This document shows, piece after piece, positions 1-8,129 of a DNA stretch of 64,000 bases. Numbering within the stretch: position 1 is the stretch's first letter; every line of letters begins with the position of its first letter. Origin of the DNA: Pseudoruegeria sp039972875 (GTDB lineage: Bacteria; Pseudomonadota; Alphaproteobacteria; Rhodobacterales; Rhodobacteraceae); NCBI GenBank assembly GCA_039972875.1, contig JBDWMA010000012.1, positions 1-64,000 of the forward strand, in the 5' to 3' direction. Position numbers and translations under genes: made by a program. The notes beneath the pieces are model-generated. The model had not been told where the DNA came from, did not search any database, and saw only the letters and a list, made by a program, of their open reading frames with translations.

Positions 1-309
1 GCGGCCAACCCCGCAGATCCTGACGATATGACATCGCAAGAGGCACAAGACCTGACGGGGCTGCGGTTGGGATCTGAGTTGCAAGGCAGCTATGAGATTT
101 CCACCATCGGCACGCAATATGTTTACCTTGTTGCGCCGTCCTCATTTGCCGCGCCGGTGCGTGTTCGGGTGAACGGTTTCGACGTTGCGGATCCCTTTGT
201 GTCCGACACCAAGGGGCTGACAACGGCCTATGGCGTAGATGCAAATTACATCTTCTACCGCCTAGAGCTGCCCTACACCGACACCACCCTGATTTTGGAG
301 ATCGACTAA
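1..309 (+). CDS. Phage structural protein, C-terminal part (5' end outside window)
   Basis: The reading frame is open from the first base of the window, so this is the C-terminal part (about 102 residues) of a longer protein. The ATG at 28 is probably internal. The visible part has a beta-rich, Ig-like look with alternating hydrophobic residues and no catalytic motif. Its stop codon overlaps the next start (TAATG), the tight coupling typical of phage late genes. The three genes that follow look like tail or receptor-binding proteins and lysis genes lie beyond, so a distal tail or baseplate role is inferred. The family is not recognised. Confidence 0.6.
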   Translation, partial: AANPADPDDMTSQEAQDLTGLRLGSELQGSYEISTIGTQYVYLVAPSSFAAPVRVRVNGFDVADPFVSDTKGLTTAYGVDANYIFYRLELPYTDTTLILEID

Positions 310-1565
310 TGGCCCAATCAACCAAACTGCCCGCCCCGATTGTCCCCATGGGGGAGTTCCCAATTGGCGAACATACCGACGTTGCAGGAGCGTCAAGGGT
401 TGTCACCTCGCTTAATGCTTGGGAAGTGGAAATCCCGCTCTATTTGCGGCGCGCCGGTCAAGTCGTTTATGACGATGGCACGATGCTGCGCTATAAAGTG
501 TCAGCCGATTTGACCACATTGGAATTGGCGCAAGAAGACGTCGGCGCAGCGCTTGTCGAGACCACGCGTCGGACGGTCTATCAAGTAGATGGCAATATTC
601 CTGACAGGCCCGATACAACGCAGCCCTGCGATTGGTACACATGGTCAGATCCAACAGCCAAAATGCTTGAGGGTGACTTGCGATACGGCGTTGCCGACCC
701 TGTTTTACCTACAGCGCCAACGGCTGAACAGGTGCAAAAAATGAGCATCATTGGCCATTTGGGCAATGAGAATGACCTGAGCTTTGAGGCGGTACCGATA
801 CTGTTCCCGCCGCTGGTGGACCTGAGTTACCGCATTGATGGCGGTTCATGGTTAAAGGCCGGAATTAGCGCGGTTGGGGAAACGATGGCCATGCCTGCGG
901 TATCCACTGGCCAGCACACGCTGGACATTGCTTTTGACAACTACCTTGGGCGTGGGGCTGAGACGGCTATGATATTCACCAGTCACGGCACGATTTACCG
1001 TGAGGTGTTTGATCAGGCCAGTGCTGATGATCATCTTGGGGATCGCACTGGCTGGCTTGATCATGACAGTGAGCCGCACTTGCGCTGGGATGATGGTGTT
1101 GATGCGGGTCTTTCGCCCGGATTTTATGCGTCATCCAACAACGATGTTTCGATGGCGCTGGCGGATTTTGCGGACATCAACACGGCTTCGGTCTGGGCGA
1201 CGATCATTGTTGAGCAAGATGGCATTGGCCAAGAATGCTTTGTGGGGGTTGGCAGCAATACCAGCAATTCAATTGCTTTGCGCATTGATGGCCCAAATTG
1301 GGATCTGCGGCGCAATAATTCCTCTTCAATTGAAAGCGGTAGTTTGACAGAGGATATTACATCCGCGCGGATTGAGGTCTCTGCCGATACCCTAACCGCA
1401 ATTGTGAACGGCACAATTGTCAGCACGCAGCTCACCAACGATTACCCTCAATATTCTGACGGCACGTTGCCGGTGTTCGTGGGCATTAAACGGCCAAGTA
1501 ACAGCGTAAGTCATGACGTTTATCAGAACCGCATTACGGCCTTTGAAGCGGGGAACCTCTCATGA
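309..1565 (+). CDS. Phage tail-associated protein with concanavalin-like C-terminal region
   Basis: The 418-residue protein has no signal peptide or membrane segment. The N-terminal 100 residues are beta-rich. Residues about 240-410 alternate short beta strands with Asn/Ser/Thr/Gly-rich loops and contain GFYASS- and VFVGIK-type strands, as in jelly-roll (LamG or concanavalin-like) carbohydrate-binding folds. The start overlaps the upstream stop, and the stop overlaps the start of the next gene by 4 bp (ATGA), so it belongs to one co-translated tail operon. I infer a receptor-binding or tail-fibre accessory protein. No specific family is recognised, so the function is a structural guess. Confidence 0.55.
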   Translation: MAQSTKLPAPIVPMGEFPIGEHTDVAGASRVVTSLNAWEVEIPLYLRRAGQVVYDDGTMLRYKVSADLTTLELAQEDVGAALVETTRRTVYQVDGNIPDRPDTTQPCDWYTWSDPTAKMLEGDLRYGVADPVLPTAPTAEQVQKMSIIGHLGNENDLSFEAVPILFPPLVDLSYRIDGGSWLKAGISAVGETMAMPAVSTGQHTLDIAFDNYLGRGAETAMIFTSHGTIYREVFDQASADDHLGDRTGWLDHDSEPHLRWDDGVDAGLSPGFYASSNNDVSMALADFADINTASVWATIIVEQDGIGQECFVGVGSNTSNSIALRIDGPNWDLRRNNSSSIESGSLTEDITSARIEVSADTLTAIVNGTIVSTQLTNDYPQYSDGTLPVFVGIKRPSNSVSHDVYQNRITAFEAGNLS

Positions 1566-3577
1566 CGTTTATGCCAGTAGATCGCACGGGTTTGATGGGC
1601 CTCAACCACCATTGCGAAGGTCGAATGTCTGCTGAGATATCAACGCTCAGGCAAGTGGTTGGCGGGATTACCACCGATTCACAAGGCTTTTTACGGCCGG
1701 AACCCATTGGCCTAAAATCCGCGCTGACAGCGGCGAATTTTGTCGATACGCAGCAAAAGGTTTTGCCCTATATCGACCACATTCGCCCGATTTGGAACCT
1801 GCACAGCTTTACCGCCGATGGGGCCATGCACGCCGTTGATGCCGAGGTCTGGCAAGAGATGGCGAGCAGGGGCATGACGTTCATTGTTTGCCTGTTTGAC
1901 GGCTCGGTCCAGCGTGGCAACTTTGAAGATCGGGGCGCGGAGGCGTGGCAGGCCGGTTTAAAGCGCCGGATGCTAAAAAGCTGGGAGTTGTTCATGGGTT
2001 TTTTGGACGACTACCCCGATGTCGCAGATGCGATCTGGGCTTATGAGGTGGCCAACGAGCCAGCGGGTTATGACGTTTTGGTTGATAACACCGAGGCCAC
2101 AAAACCTGAGGCGGCTGGCTATTATATAGACGCCTGCCTTGCGGTGTTTGATCTGGTGCAGGCGCGTCATCCTAAAACCAGATGGTTGATCGCCTCGCAT
2201 CGTTATTCGGCTGATTACAAACTGACGTTTAACACCGAGCTGCCGCAATACGGCAATCTGCGCGGCCATGAAGTGCTGCGCGACCATATGGGGGCAGGGA
2301 TTGAGCTGCGGGGCAGTCAGCACGTGGTGCCCGCCGGTTGGACCACTGAGGCGTTTCGGTTTGATGAGGACGCCGATATCCAAAACTCTATCCGAGATTG
2401 GACCCTGTCAGAGATCCCGGTTTTGCGTACGGAATTGCGGGTGCGAAACAACTCGTTCATGTCCGTATCTGTGGATGAGCCGGGACAGATGATGTCTGTG
2501 TTGGCCGCTGATGTGGTTTATTACGCGGGCATGGGGCTTTGGTATTGGCCGTTCAGCAACACGTCCAAAGGCCAGATGATTAAATACGGCGCGTCTGGTG
2601 TGAATAAGATCTATCGCGGGTCATACGCGGCCTGTGTTGGGGCGCAAAGCTATCCCAATAATCCCGAGGTTTTTACCGGCGCACAAAATGGCGCGAAAGA
2701 TGAAACGTCCTCTGATGCGTGGAGTTTTGAGTTCACGCACTTTGAGCGCGCGGCCTCGGCGGATGAGGGGTCGGACAGCTTTGCCAATGATGCGCCCAGC
2801 CCGGCGGTCAATCGAATGACCACAATTCCCGGTGGCGCGGGCACCTGCGTGGTGAGCGCCACGGACGCGCAGACAAACGTGCTTTTGGGGGGCGATGGTT
2901 GGAACGTCCTGCAAGGTGGCACCAGCAGTTGGGATATCCTTATTTTGGGCCGTGGCGGGGGTGTCGTGCGCACCGGCGTTGGCGGGTATAATGTCGTCGG
3001 GGTGCGTCATCAGATTGCCCGGATTTATGCCGGGGCGGGCTGGAATAAGGTGGTGCTCTACGAGGGGGGCAAGCCGTTTCCAGACATCAACGCGATGGAT
3101 CACGCAAACACCGTCATTCTAGACCCTGCAGGCACCCATTACATTCATGGCTTGGCGATGCTGGACAGCCATAAGGTCAGCTTTATGGGGGCTTTTGCGG
3201 ATGCGGAGGCGCTGTTGGCGGCTTGCACGCTGGTCGATGTCATCGGGGACAACAGCAAACAGCCGTGGGACCAAGAGCTGTTGGTCGCTTTGCCCGGTGG
3301 CGGGGAGGCCACCTTTACGCGCGGCCCAGAGGTTTTTGCAATTCTTGCGGATCGATGTTTGGATTTTACCGACGGATGGTACGGGGACGGTTGGTCAGAA
3401 CCTGCCGATTATGACCCCGCCGAGTTGGATCTGATTGTGGATGCAGCCACGCTAAAGGCGGAATGGGATGCGCGCTATACGCTAAGCGGCACCGCATCCA
3501 GTAACATTTTTGATAGTTTAGGTCGCTCGGTGTCTGTCTCAGATCACCTAGGGCGTGTTTTGCAGGTGGTGATGTAA
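1562..3577 (+). CDS. Phage tail protein with GH5-like glycoside hydrolase domain
   Basis: The 671-residue protein carries a probable TIM-barrel glycoside hydrolase in residues about 30-350. An Asn-Glu-Pro motif sits at the end of a strand (NEP at 165-167), which is the usual acid/base glutamate of clan GH-A. A second glutamate, E291 in VLRTELRV, is placed like the GH5 nucleophile. Residues 380-550 are Gly/Val-rich and beta-helical in look, and the C-terminus is a tail-like extension. There is no signal peptide. Lying between tail genes with ATGA and TAATG overlaps, it is best read as a virion-borne enzyme acting on host surface polysaccharide. The GH family assignment is by motif only. Confidence 0.6.
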   Translation: MTFMPVDRTGLMGLNHHCEGRMSAEISTLRQVVGGITTDSQGFLRPEPIGLKSALTAANFVDTQQKVLPYIDHIRPIWNLHSFTADGAMHAVDAEVWQEMASRGMTFIVCLFDGSVQRGNFEDRGAEAWQAGLKRRMLKSWELFMGFLDDYPDVADAIWAYEVANEPAGYDVLVDNTEATKPEAAGYYIDACLAVFDLVQARHPKTRWLIASHRYSADYKLTFNTELPQYGNLRGHEVLRDHMGAGIELRGSQHVVPAGWTTEAFRFDEDADIQNSIRDWTLSEIPVLRTELRVRNNSFMSVSVDEPGQMMSVLAADVVYYAGMGLWYWPFSNTSKGQMIKYGASGVNKIYRGSYAACVGAQSYPNNPEVFTGAQNGAKDETSSDAWSFEFTHFERAASADEGSDSFANDAPSPAVNRMTTIPGGAGTCVVSATDAQTNVLLGGDGWNVLQGGTSSWDILILGRGGGVVRTGVGGYNVVGVRHQIARIYAGAGWNKVVLYEGGKPFPDINAMDHANTVILDPAGTHYIHGLAMLDSHKVSFMGAFADAEALLAACTLVDVIGDNSKQPWDQELLVALPGGGEATFTRGPEVFAILADRCLDFTDGWYGDGWSEPADYDPAELDLIVDAATLKAEWDARYTLSGTASSNIFDSLGRSVSVSDHLGRVLQVVM

Positions 3578-4827
3578 TGAGCTTACAATATGTGAACATC
3601 GAGGAGGACGCGGCAACCGCTGCTGTGACTTTGGACGCATTGAGCGGCAACGTGCTTGTTCTTGCGGGTGTGGTTAAATCTGACGCTGAAACGAATTTTG
3701 ACAGCTACGTGGCCAGCTCATCGCTGAGCGGCGTGACCGGAGATCTGCAGTTTCTTGGCCAATCGGTTTATATACGGTTCTGTTGGGAGTGCGATTTGGG
3801 TGAAGGCCAAGACGAGGCGTTGCCCTTGGAGTGGGATCATATTTTTATAGAGGATAAGCTGTTCCCGCCCAAAGATCTAACCGACGTGATGGAGCGGCGG
3901 ATTGCGGTGACCACGGCCTTGCGCGACATTCCTGACGCGCCTGTGGCCCTGTATGATTTTACAGCGGACAGCCTGCCCAGTGGTGTGACCCTGACGCGGG
4001 CCAGCACCGCCACCTATTGGGACGCGACACCGTCCCTGCAGACCGCTGCCATTGATGTGGCGCGGTTTGAGGGGGGGGCGCTGTTGCTAGAAGACGCGGG
4101 CAATAACTTTGTGCGCAATAGCGAGGATATGACAGCGGCCACATGGCCTGCGGTTAACGTGGTCGCAACGCCTCTAGGGCTTCAAGCGGGCCTTGCATTT
4201 TTTACGTTGGAAAACCTATCCGCAGGGCAGAGCTACATCGGTGATCAACATGCGGGCATCACCTTCACCGTTGGCGACGTTGTGATTGCCAGCGCATATT
4301 TCCGCCACAACCCAGAAACGGTCAGCGCTGGGACACGTCTTAGGATTCACTCGGTTGGAACAATGCGCGTCGGGTCATTCGTGGATATCGATACCGACAC
4401 ATTGGTGGCCATCAAGGGTGTTGGTGTGGACGCTCTGCCCGAAATCGAAAGCGTCGGCGATGGCATTTATCGCGCCTCTTTCCAAATCACAGCCGACAGT
4501 GATGGGTATGCCTATATTCGGGTCATGATGCTTGATGATAACGGGCATCCAGATGTGGCGGGGCATAAAATCGACGTTGCGGGGTGTCAGCTTGAGCTTG
4601 CATCAGCGGCAACGTCCTATGGTCCGACGACAGGCGCAACCGCCAGCCGCGCCGCTGATGTGCCTGCAATCAATGGCCCGTCCGGCACCTATGATATCCG
4701 CGTCACATATGATGACGACAGCACAGAGGATTTATTAAGTGAAGTCATCGGCGCGGCTTACTGGCCTGCCAGTTTGAATCGCAACCGTATCAAATCCATC
4801 AACGTTCAGGAGGTTGGGGAGCTGTGA
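3577..4827 (+). CDS. Phage tail fibre/receptor-binding protein with carbohydrate-binding-like domain
   Basis: The 416-residue protein starts on the stop codon of the previous gene (TAATG). From residue about 125 it contains a YDFTADSLPSG...LTRASTATYWD segment. This type recurs in many tail and adhesion proteins of phages, ahead of a beta-sandwich of about 200 residues. The beta-sandwich here (residues 160-360) includes an NFVRNSEDM-like segment often seen with carbohydrate-binding modules. There is no catalytic motif. It is the last gene of the coupled tail operon and is followed by a terminator at 4889-4911. A role in host recognition is inferred. Confidence 0.6.
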   Translation: MSLQYVNIEEDAATAAVTLDALSGNVLVLAGVVKSDAETNFDSYVASSSLSGVTGDLQFLGQSVYIRFCWECDLGEGQDEALPLEWDHIFIEDKLFPPKDLTDVMERRIAVTTALRDIPDAPVALYDFTADSLPSGVTLTRASTATYWDATPSLQTAAIDVARFEGGALLLEDAGNNFVRNSEDMTAATWPAVNVVATPLGLQAGLAFFTLENLSAGQSYIGDQHAGITFTVGDVVIASAYFRHNPETVSAGTRLRIHSVGTMRVGSFVDIDTDTLVAIKGVGVDALPEIESVGDGIYRASFQITADSDGYAYIRVMMLDDNGHPDVAGHKIDVAGCQLELASAATSYGPTTGATASRAADVPAINGPSGTYDIRVTYDDDSTEDLLSEVIGAAYWPASLNRNRIKSINVQEVGEL

Positions 4828-4888
4828 GGCAGAAGGTTAAGGTCAAGCGCGGTCTGTACCGTTTTTGTAAAACATCAAATGCAACTCT

Positions 4889-4911
4889 GATCGCTTCGGC
4901 GGTCTTTTTTT
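4889..4911 (+). terminator. Intrinsic terminator between tail operon and lysis genes
   Basis: A 6-bp stem (GATCGC/GCGGTC, one T-G wobble) closed by a TTCG tetraloop is followed by six T. It lies 60 bp after the last tail gene and only 13 bp before the first lysis start, so the lysis genes need read-through, antitermination or their own promoter. Confidence 0.6.
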
Positions 4912-4923
4912 ATGGGGAAAGTG

Positions 4924-5205
4924 ATGACCAAAGAACATTGGCAGTTTGATAAGCGCGTACCTTTGGCGCTTATCACCACAATCTTGCTGCAATCCGTCGG
5001 TGCGGTGTGGTTTGCGGCCAAATTGGACGGGCGGGTCGAGGTGCTTGAGAGGGATGTTTTATCCAGCATTGCGAAGAACGAGCAGCAAGAGCGGTCCATC
5101 CACCAAATTGAAACCGGAGCGGCTCGGTTGGCTGCAAAGCTCGACGGAATTTTGGTCGCAATCGAAAGAGTTGACCGCCGGTTAGAGCGGATTGTTGAGG
5201 AGTAA
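4924..5205 (+). CDS. Small membrane coiled-coil protein of the lysis module
   Basis: The protein has 93 residues. The start at 4924 is preferred over 4912 because GGGG at 4914-4917 then makes a Shine-Dalgarno site with normal spacing. A single membrane segment lies at about residues 13-32 (PLALITTILLQSVGAVWF), followed by a heptad-like helix at about 38-90 ending in RVDRRLERIVEE. The layout resembles XhlA-type or Rz-like lysis accessories. It sits 4 bp before a holin candidate, so a role in holin function or regulation is inferred. The family is not recognised with certainty. Confidence 0.55.
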   Translation: MTKEHWQFDKRVPLALITTILLQSVGAVWFAAKLDGRVEVLERDVLSSIAKNEQQERSIHQIETGAARLAAKLDGILVAIERVDRRLERIVEE

Positions 5206-5209
5206 TAGG

Positions 5210-5419
5210 ATGAAACTTGTACCTAATGCGGGGCGCATTGCGCTCTGGTCGTTCTCAATGTGGGGGTATTATCTCAGCTTGCTCGTGCTGATAGTTCCCG
5301 AAGTCCTTTATGCGGTTGGGGGCATTGAGGTCAGTCCCTATGTCATTTGGGTTTTGGCCACATGTGTTGCTGTTGTAGGCATGATTGGCCGCGTGTGGGA
5401 TCAGGGCCTTAGCGAATGA
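5210..5419 (+). CDS. Putative phage holin (two membrane segments)
   Basis: The 69-residue protein starts at the ATG preceded by GAGGAG at 5197-5202; the longer frame from 5192 would waste this site. It has two hydrophobic segments, at about 13-33 (IALWSFSMWGYYLSLLVLIV) and about 45-62 (VIWVLATCVAVVGMIG), joined by a short polar turn, and a charged C-terminus. Small two-helix proteins directly before an endolysin are the classic holin position. The sequence resembles the DUF7940-type holin-like proteins of alphaproteobacterial phages (recalled, not searched). The stop overlaps the endolysin start by ATGA. Confidence 0.6.
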   Translation: MKLVPNAGRIALWSFSMWGYYLSLLVLIVPEVLYAVGGIEVSPYVIWVLATCVAVVGMIGRVWDQGLSE

Positions 5420-5928
5420 GTTGGCTTTTCTCCGCCCTTGCGGTGATCTTTGTCGCCGTGCCTGCCGGTGCCGACGATTTCGACAGCGTGGCCTTTGACC
5501 TGATCAGTAAATGGGAAGGCAAGGAAAACCATGCCTATTTTGACCGGATAGCAAGCCCGCCCCTTTGGACGATCTGTTACGGCCACACAAAAACCGCACA
5601 GGAAGGCCAGCACAAAACAGACGCGGAATGTCGGGATCTGCTGATTGAAGAAATCGCAATCTATCGCGCTGGCCTTCACAAGCACTTCACCGCTGACACA
5701 AAGGCGAAACGCCTGCCCACAACGCGGGATGCGGCATATACATCGCTGGCTTACAATGTGGGAGTGCGCGGGGCAGGCCGGTCCACTGCGACGAGGCGTC
5801 TGAATGCGGGCGACATTGCAGGCGGCTGCAAAGCGTTGACCTGGTGGAACCGGGCGGGCGGTCGCGTCGTGCGCGGCTTGGTTCGTCGTCGATCCGATGA
5901 ATATGAATTCTGCGTTGAAGGGCTATGA
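5416..5928 (+). CDS. Phage endolysin, GH24 lysozyme, probably exported
   Basis: This is an N-acetylmuramidase that cuts peptidoglycan at the end of the lytic cycle. The 170-residue protein carries the GH24 catalytic triad in T4-lysozyme order: E34 in KWEG, D43 in YFDR and T52 in WTICYGH. The N-terminal 19 residues (MSWLFSALAVIFVAVPAGA) form a signal peptide or signal-anchor-release segment, so export through Sec rather than only through a holin pore is likely. The length fits the family. It starts inside the holin stop codon and ends inside the Rz start codon (ATGA at both ends), within a lysis operon. Confidence 0.85.
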   Translation: MSWLFSALAVIFVAVPAGADDFDSVAFDLISKWEGKENHAYFDRIASPPLWTICYGHTKTAQEGQHKTDAECRDLLIEEIAIYRAGLHKHFTADTKAKRLPTTRDAAYTSLAYNVGVRGAGRSTATRRLNAGDIAGGCKALTWWNRAGGRVVRGLVRRRSDEYEFCVEGL

Positions 5929-6212
5929 GGCTTTATGTCTACAGCGGTCTAATTACGATTTTTGTTGTCGTTACAGCCTTCGCGGGATGGCAGGGCTATC
6001 GAATTGGCCACGCCGCCTGTGAGGCCGGGCATGATGCCGAAACGCTTGCGCGAATTGAGGCGGCGCAAAAGCTGGATGCGGAGCGGATCGATGTAGCCCG
6101 AACACGTGATGAACTTGCCAGAAAGTTAGAGGAACAGGCCCATGCGGACCCTATTATCGTTGAGCGTTGTCTTAACACTGACCGGGTGCGGCGGCTCAAC
6201 AGCCTACGTTGA
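5925..6212 (+). CDS. Rz-like inner-membrane spanin subunit
   Basis: The 95-residue protein has one N-terminal membrane segment at about residues 5-25 and then a periplasmic alpha-helical, charged coiled coil at about 38-73 (EAAQKLDAERIDVARTRDEL). This is the architecture of i-spanins (Rz), which join an outer-membrane lipoprotein to fuse both membranes after endolysin action. Sequence conservation in this family is low, so the call rests on topology, on position right after the endolysin, and on the Rz1-like lipoprotein that starts within this gene in another frame. Confidence 0.7.
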   Translation: MRLYVYSGLITIFVVVTAFAGWQGYRIGHAACEAGHDAETLARIEAAQKLDAERIDVARTRDELARKLEEQAHADPIIVERCLNTDRVRRLNSLR

Positions 6213-6366
6213 AAGCGCTGACCCATGCGCGGCACCTGTTTTAATACCTGATCGCTGGTTGACCGATAGGGATGTCGAAACCCTTTGGGCGCGTGATCGG
6301 CAAGAGCTGTTGGACTGCGGCGATAAAGTTGAGGTGTTGTCCGGGCGTGGTGTTGGCGGATCTTAG
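6142..6366 (+). CDS. Rz1-like outer-membrane spanin lipoprotein
   Basis: The 74-residue protein has a lipoprotein signal with lipobox LTGC (C16) and a short polar mature part. It begins in a different reading frame inside the Rz gene and runs 154 bp past its end, the overlapping Rz/Rz1 arrangement known from lambda-like phages. A purine-rich AGAGGAAC site precedes the ATG. As the o-spanin it would sit in the outer membrane and bind the Rz periplasmic helix. It is less proline-rich than the classical Rz1. Confidence 0.7.
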   Translation: MRTLLSLSVVLTLTGCGGSTAYVESADPCAAPVLIPDRWLTDRDVETLWARDRQELLDCGDKVEVLSGRGVGGS

Positions 6367-6524
6367 GGTTAGAGATCTTGTGATTAAGAATGTCGGATCA
6401 GGGGCGCGAGATAAGCCAGGTTATTGTAATGGAATACAAAAGTAGGAGTCATTACGTCCGCGCGAACGGCCCAAAGCCGACATCGGACGCATTGGCTCGA
6501 CGCTGCGATGCGGCCCGTCAGAGC
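6367..6524. other. Non-coding stretch before the insertion sequence; ends in interrupted intergenic repeat
   Basis: No gene is seen here. The last 22 bases (6503-6524) match positions inside the 179-bp repeats at 9055 and 12980. The match resumes on the other side of the insertion sequence at 7874, so the IS sits inside a copy of this repeat family. Confidence 0.55.
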
Positions 6525-6531
6525 TGATGGG

Positions 6532-6546
6532 GTGGATGGCTCCTGC
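6532..6546 (+). repeat. Left subterminal inverted repeat of the IS
   Basis: GTGGATGGCTCCTGC is a perfect 15-bp inverse match to 7856-7870. It starts 7 bp inside the inferred left end. Confidence 0.8.
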
Positions 6547-6611
6547 TCCAATCGGCGTCGCAATGCGCCATACTGCAGATGTCCATATCTGCTTATAGAA
6601 GGAGCCACCCA

Positions 6612-7631
6612 ATGCAAGTTACCACAATCAGCCTTGATCTGGCCAAGAACGTTTTTCAAGTTCACGGGATCACAAAAGATGACGAAGTCGCCTTCAACCG
6701 ACCTTTGAGGCGGGCGCAGTTGTTGCCCTTCTTTTCCAAGATTGGACCCTGCCTGATTGGTATGGAGGCGTGTAGCAGCGCGCATCATTGGGGACGCGAG
6801 TTGACAGAGCTTGGCCATGAAGTCAGGCTGATCCCACCGATTTATGTGAAGCCTTATGTCAAACGCGGTAAATCCGATGCCATTGACGCCGAAGCGATAT
6901 GCGAGGCAGTCACGCGCCCAACGATGCGATTTGTCGCGATTAAAACCGTGGAACAACAATCCTTGTTATCACTCCATCGTGCGCGAGATTTGCTGGTTCG
7001 CCAAAGAACACAGCTCATCAATGGATTGCGAGGCATGGTTGCCGAGTTCGGTGTCTATGTCGCCAGAGGCCTCGCTCGCATCATCGACTTTGCTGAGAAC
7101 ATCATGGCAGGTGAGGTCTTGGATCTGCCGGATATCGCGAACGAGGTAATCCACAATATGTGCGAACATCTTATGGCACTACATGCACGTATTCGCTGGT
7201 ACGAGAACCGTTTGAAACAGGTCGCCAAGGAAGACGCGCGGGTGCGATTGTTACGCTCCATCCCAGGCGTTGGTGCTGTGACTGCCTCAGCAATCATAGC
7301 CAGCATTGGTGACGGGCATCAGTTTGAAAATGGTCGCGCGTTTGCAGCATGGTTGGGCCTAACGCCCTCAAACAAATCCAGCGGAGGAAAAGAGAAATTG
7401 GGACGGATAACGAAGATGGGGGATCAGTATTTACGATCATTGCTGGTCGTCGGCATGACATCGCTTGTCCGACAAACCAAGTCGCACCCGGAACGCGCAA
7501 GTAAATGGCTCACGTCACTGTTGGAACGCAAACCAGCCCGCGTCGCCACCGTTGCCATGGCCAACAAAACGGCTCGGATTGTTTGGGCTGCCCTGACCCG
7601 CAACGAACCTTACAACCCGCACACGGCCTAA
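6612..7631 (+). CDS. IS110-family transposase (DEDD recombinase)
   Basis: The 339-residue protein starts at the ATG preceded by AAGGAG at 6599-6604. The N-terminal RuvC-like DEDD domain shows D9 (SLDLAKNVFQ), E52 (GMEAC) and D89/D92 (KSDAIDAEA). The C-terminal Transposase_20 region shows IPGVGAVTASAIIA (a helix-hairpin-helix-like segment), the WLGLTP motif and the serine motif in SSGGKEKLGRITKMGDQYLR. The length is normal and the frame intact, so the element may be active. IS110 enzymes insert at defined sites guided by an element-encoded bridge RNA. The non-coding ends, about 86 bp on the left and 242 bp on the right, are where such an RNA would be encoded. Confidence 0.92.
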   Translation: MQVTTISLDLAKNVFQVHGITKDDEVAFNRPLRRAQLLPFFSKIGPCLIGMEACSSAHHWGRELTELGHEVRLIPPIYVKPYVKRGKSDAIDAEAICEAVTRPTMRFVAIKTVEQQSLLSLHRARDLLVRQRTQLINGLRGMVAEFGVYVARGLARIIDFAENIMAGEVLDLPDIANEVIHNMCEHLMALHARIRWYENRLKQVAKEDARVRLLRSIPGVGAVTASAIIASIGDGHQFENGRAFAAWLGLTPSNKSSGGKEKLGRITKMGDQYLRSLLVVGMTSLVRQTKSHPERASKWLTSLLERKPARVATVAMANKTARIVWAALTRNEPYNPHTA

Positions 7632-7855
7632 GGGAGAAAGAACAACGAGTTAGCAAGACCTGCGAGATGATGGTGCATAAGTCTGCCACCAAAACCAAGA
7701 CACCCCGTCGAAAGTCCCGGGCAACATAGCCCGCAAAGCTGTAAGGGACTTGGTTTGCGGAACCCATCAGGGCCAGCGGTCAAAACCGCGCAAACAGGCC
7801 GGACACATGACTGCTTCTGACAAATGCACAAATCTGATCAAATATGTCTTGCTAT

Positions 7856-7870
7856 GCAGGAGCCATCCAC
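7856..7870 (-). repeat. Right subterminal inverted repeat of the IS
   Basis: GCAGGAGCCATCCAC is the perfect inverse of 6532-6546. Three bases (ACA) separate it from the resumed flanking repeat at 7874. Confidence 0.8.
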
Positions 7871-7873
7871 ACA

Positions 7874-8129
7874 GGACTTTCGCCGTAAGCGCGAAATCTC
7901 ACATCGCTTGAACTCACAGTATGCGGGACGAAGGAAGCTTTCGCTGCGTCTGCGCCAATGGCTTCTTGTTCTGCTTGCGATCTAACAACCGTTCAGTGTT
8001 TTTTTAACGGTGCCATCGGTTGTGTTGTATGATGATCATGTCCCGACTATATTTAGGTTAAGGCTGGTATGAAAACATTCCTCCCGCGTTTTGGGAGCTT
8101 CAAATTGATAGAACTCTAAGGGATAGACC
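7874..8129. other. Non-coding flank of the IS: remainder of split repeat, then AT-rich leader
   Basis: Bases 7874-7898 continue the repeat interrupted at 6524 (GGACTTTCGCC, then CGCGAAATC after a few mismatches). The remainder to 8129 has no gene and leads into the operon at 8130, with AAGGGA about 8 bp before its ATG. Confidence 0.45.

Larger units (their letters stand above)
6525..7873 (+). mobile_element. IS110-family element of IS1111 type, complete (1349 bp)
   Basis: One transposase gene is bounded by a perfect 15-bp inverted repeat (GTGGATGGCTCCTGC at 6532-6546 and its complement at 7856-7870). The flanks GTCAGAGC (to 6524) and GGACTTTCGCC (from 7874) together rebuild the uninterrupted repeat at 13100. 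This sets the ends and shows no target duplication. The inverted repeats then lie 7 bp inside the left end and 3 bp inside the right end. That is the subterminal geometry known for IS1111-type members (IS4321/IS5075). The target is an intergenic repeat, matching the repeat preference of this group. Confidence 0.8.

Noticed and set aside
2621..3103. Long minus-strand ORFs inside the tail glycosidase gene
   Set aside because: These are shadow frames of a GC-rich coding region without ribosome sites or protein-like domains.
1..6366. Gene transfer agent cluster
   Set aside because: The rhodobacterial GTA has a conserved gene order and no GH24/holin/Rz lysis set of this kind. These genes fit an ordinary tailed-phage end module.
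6579..6611. Upstream extension of the transposase
   Set aside because: The ATG at 6612 has a strong AAGGAG site and begins at the conserved QVTTISLDLAKN segment. The extension is not conserved in the family.
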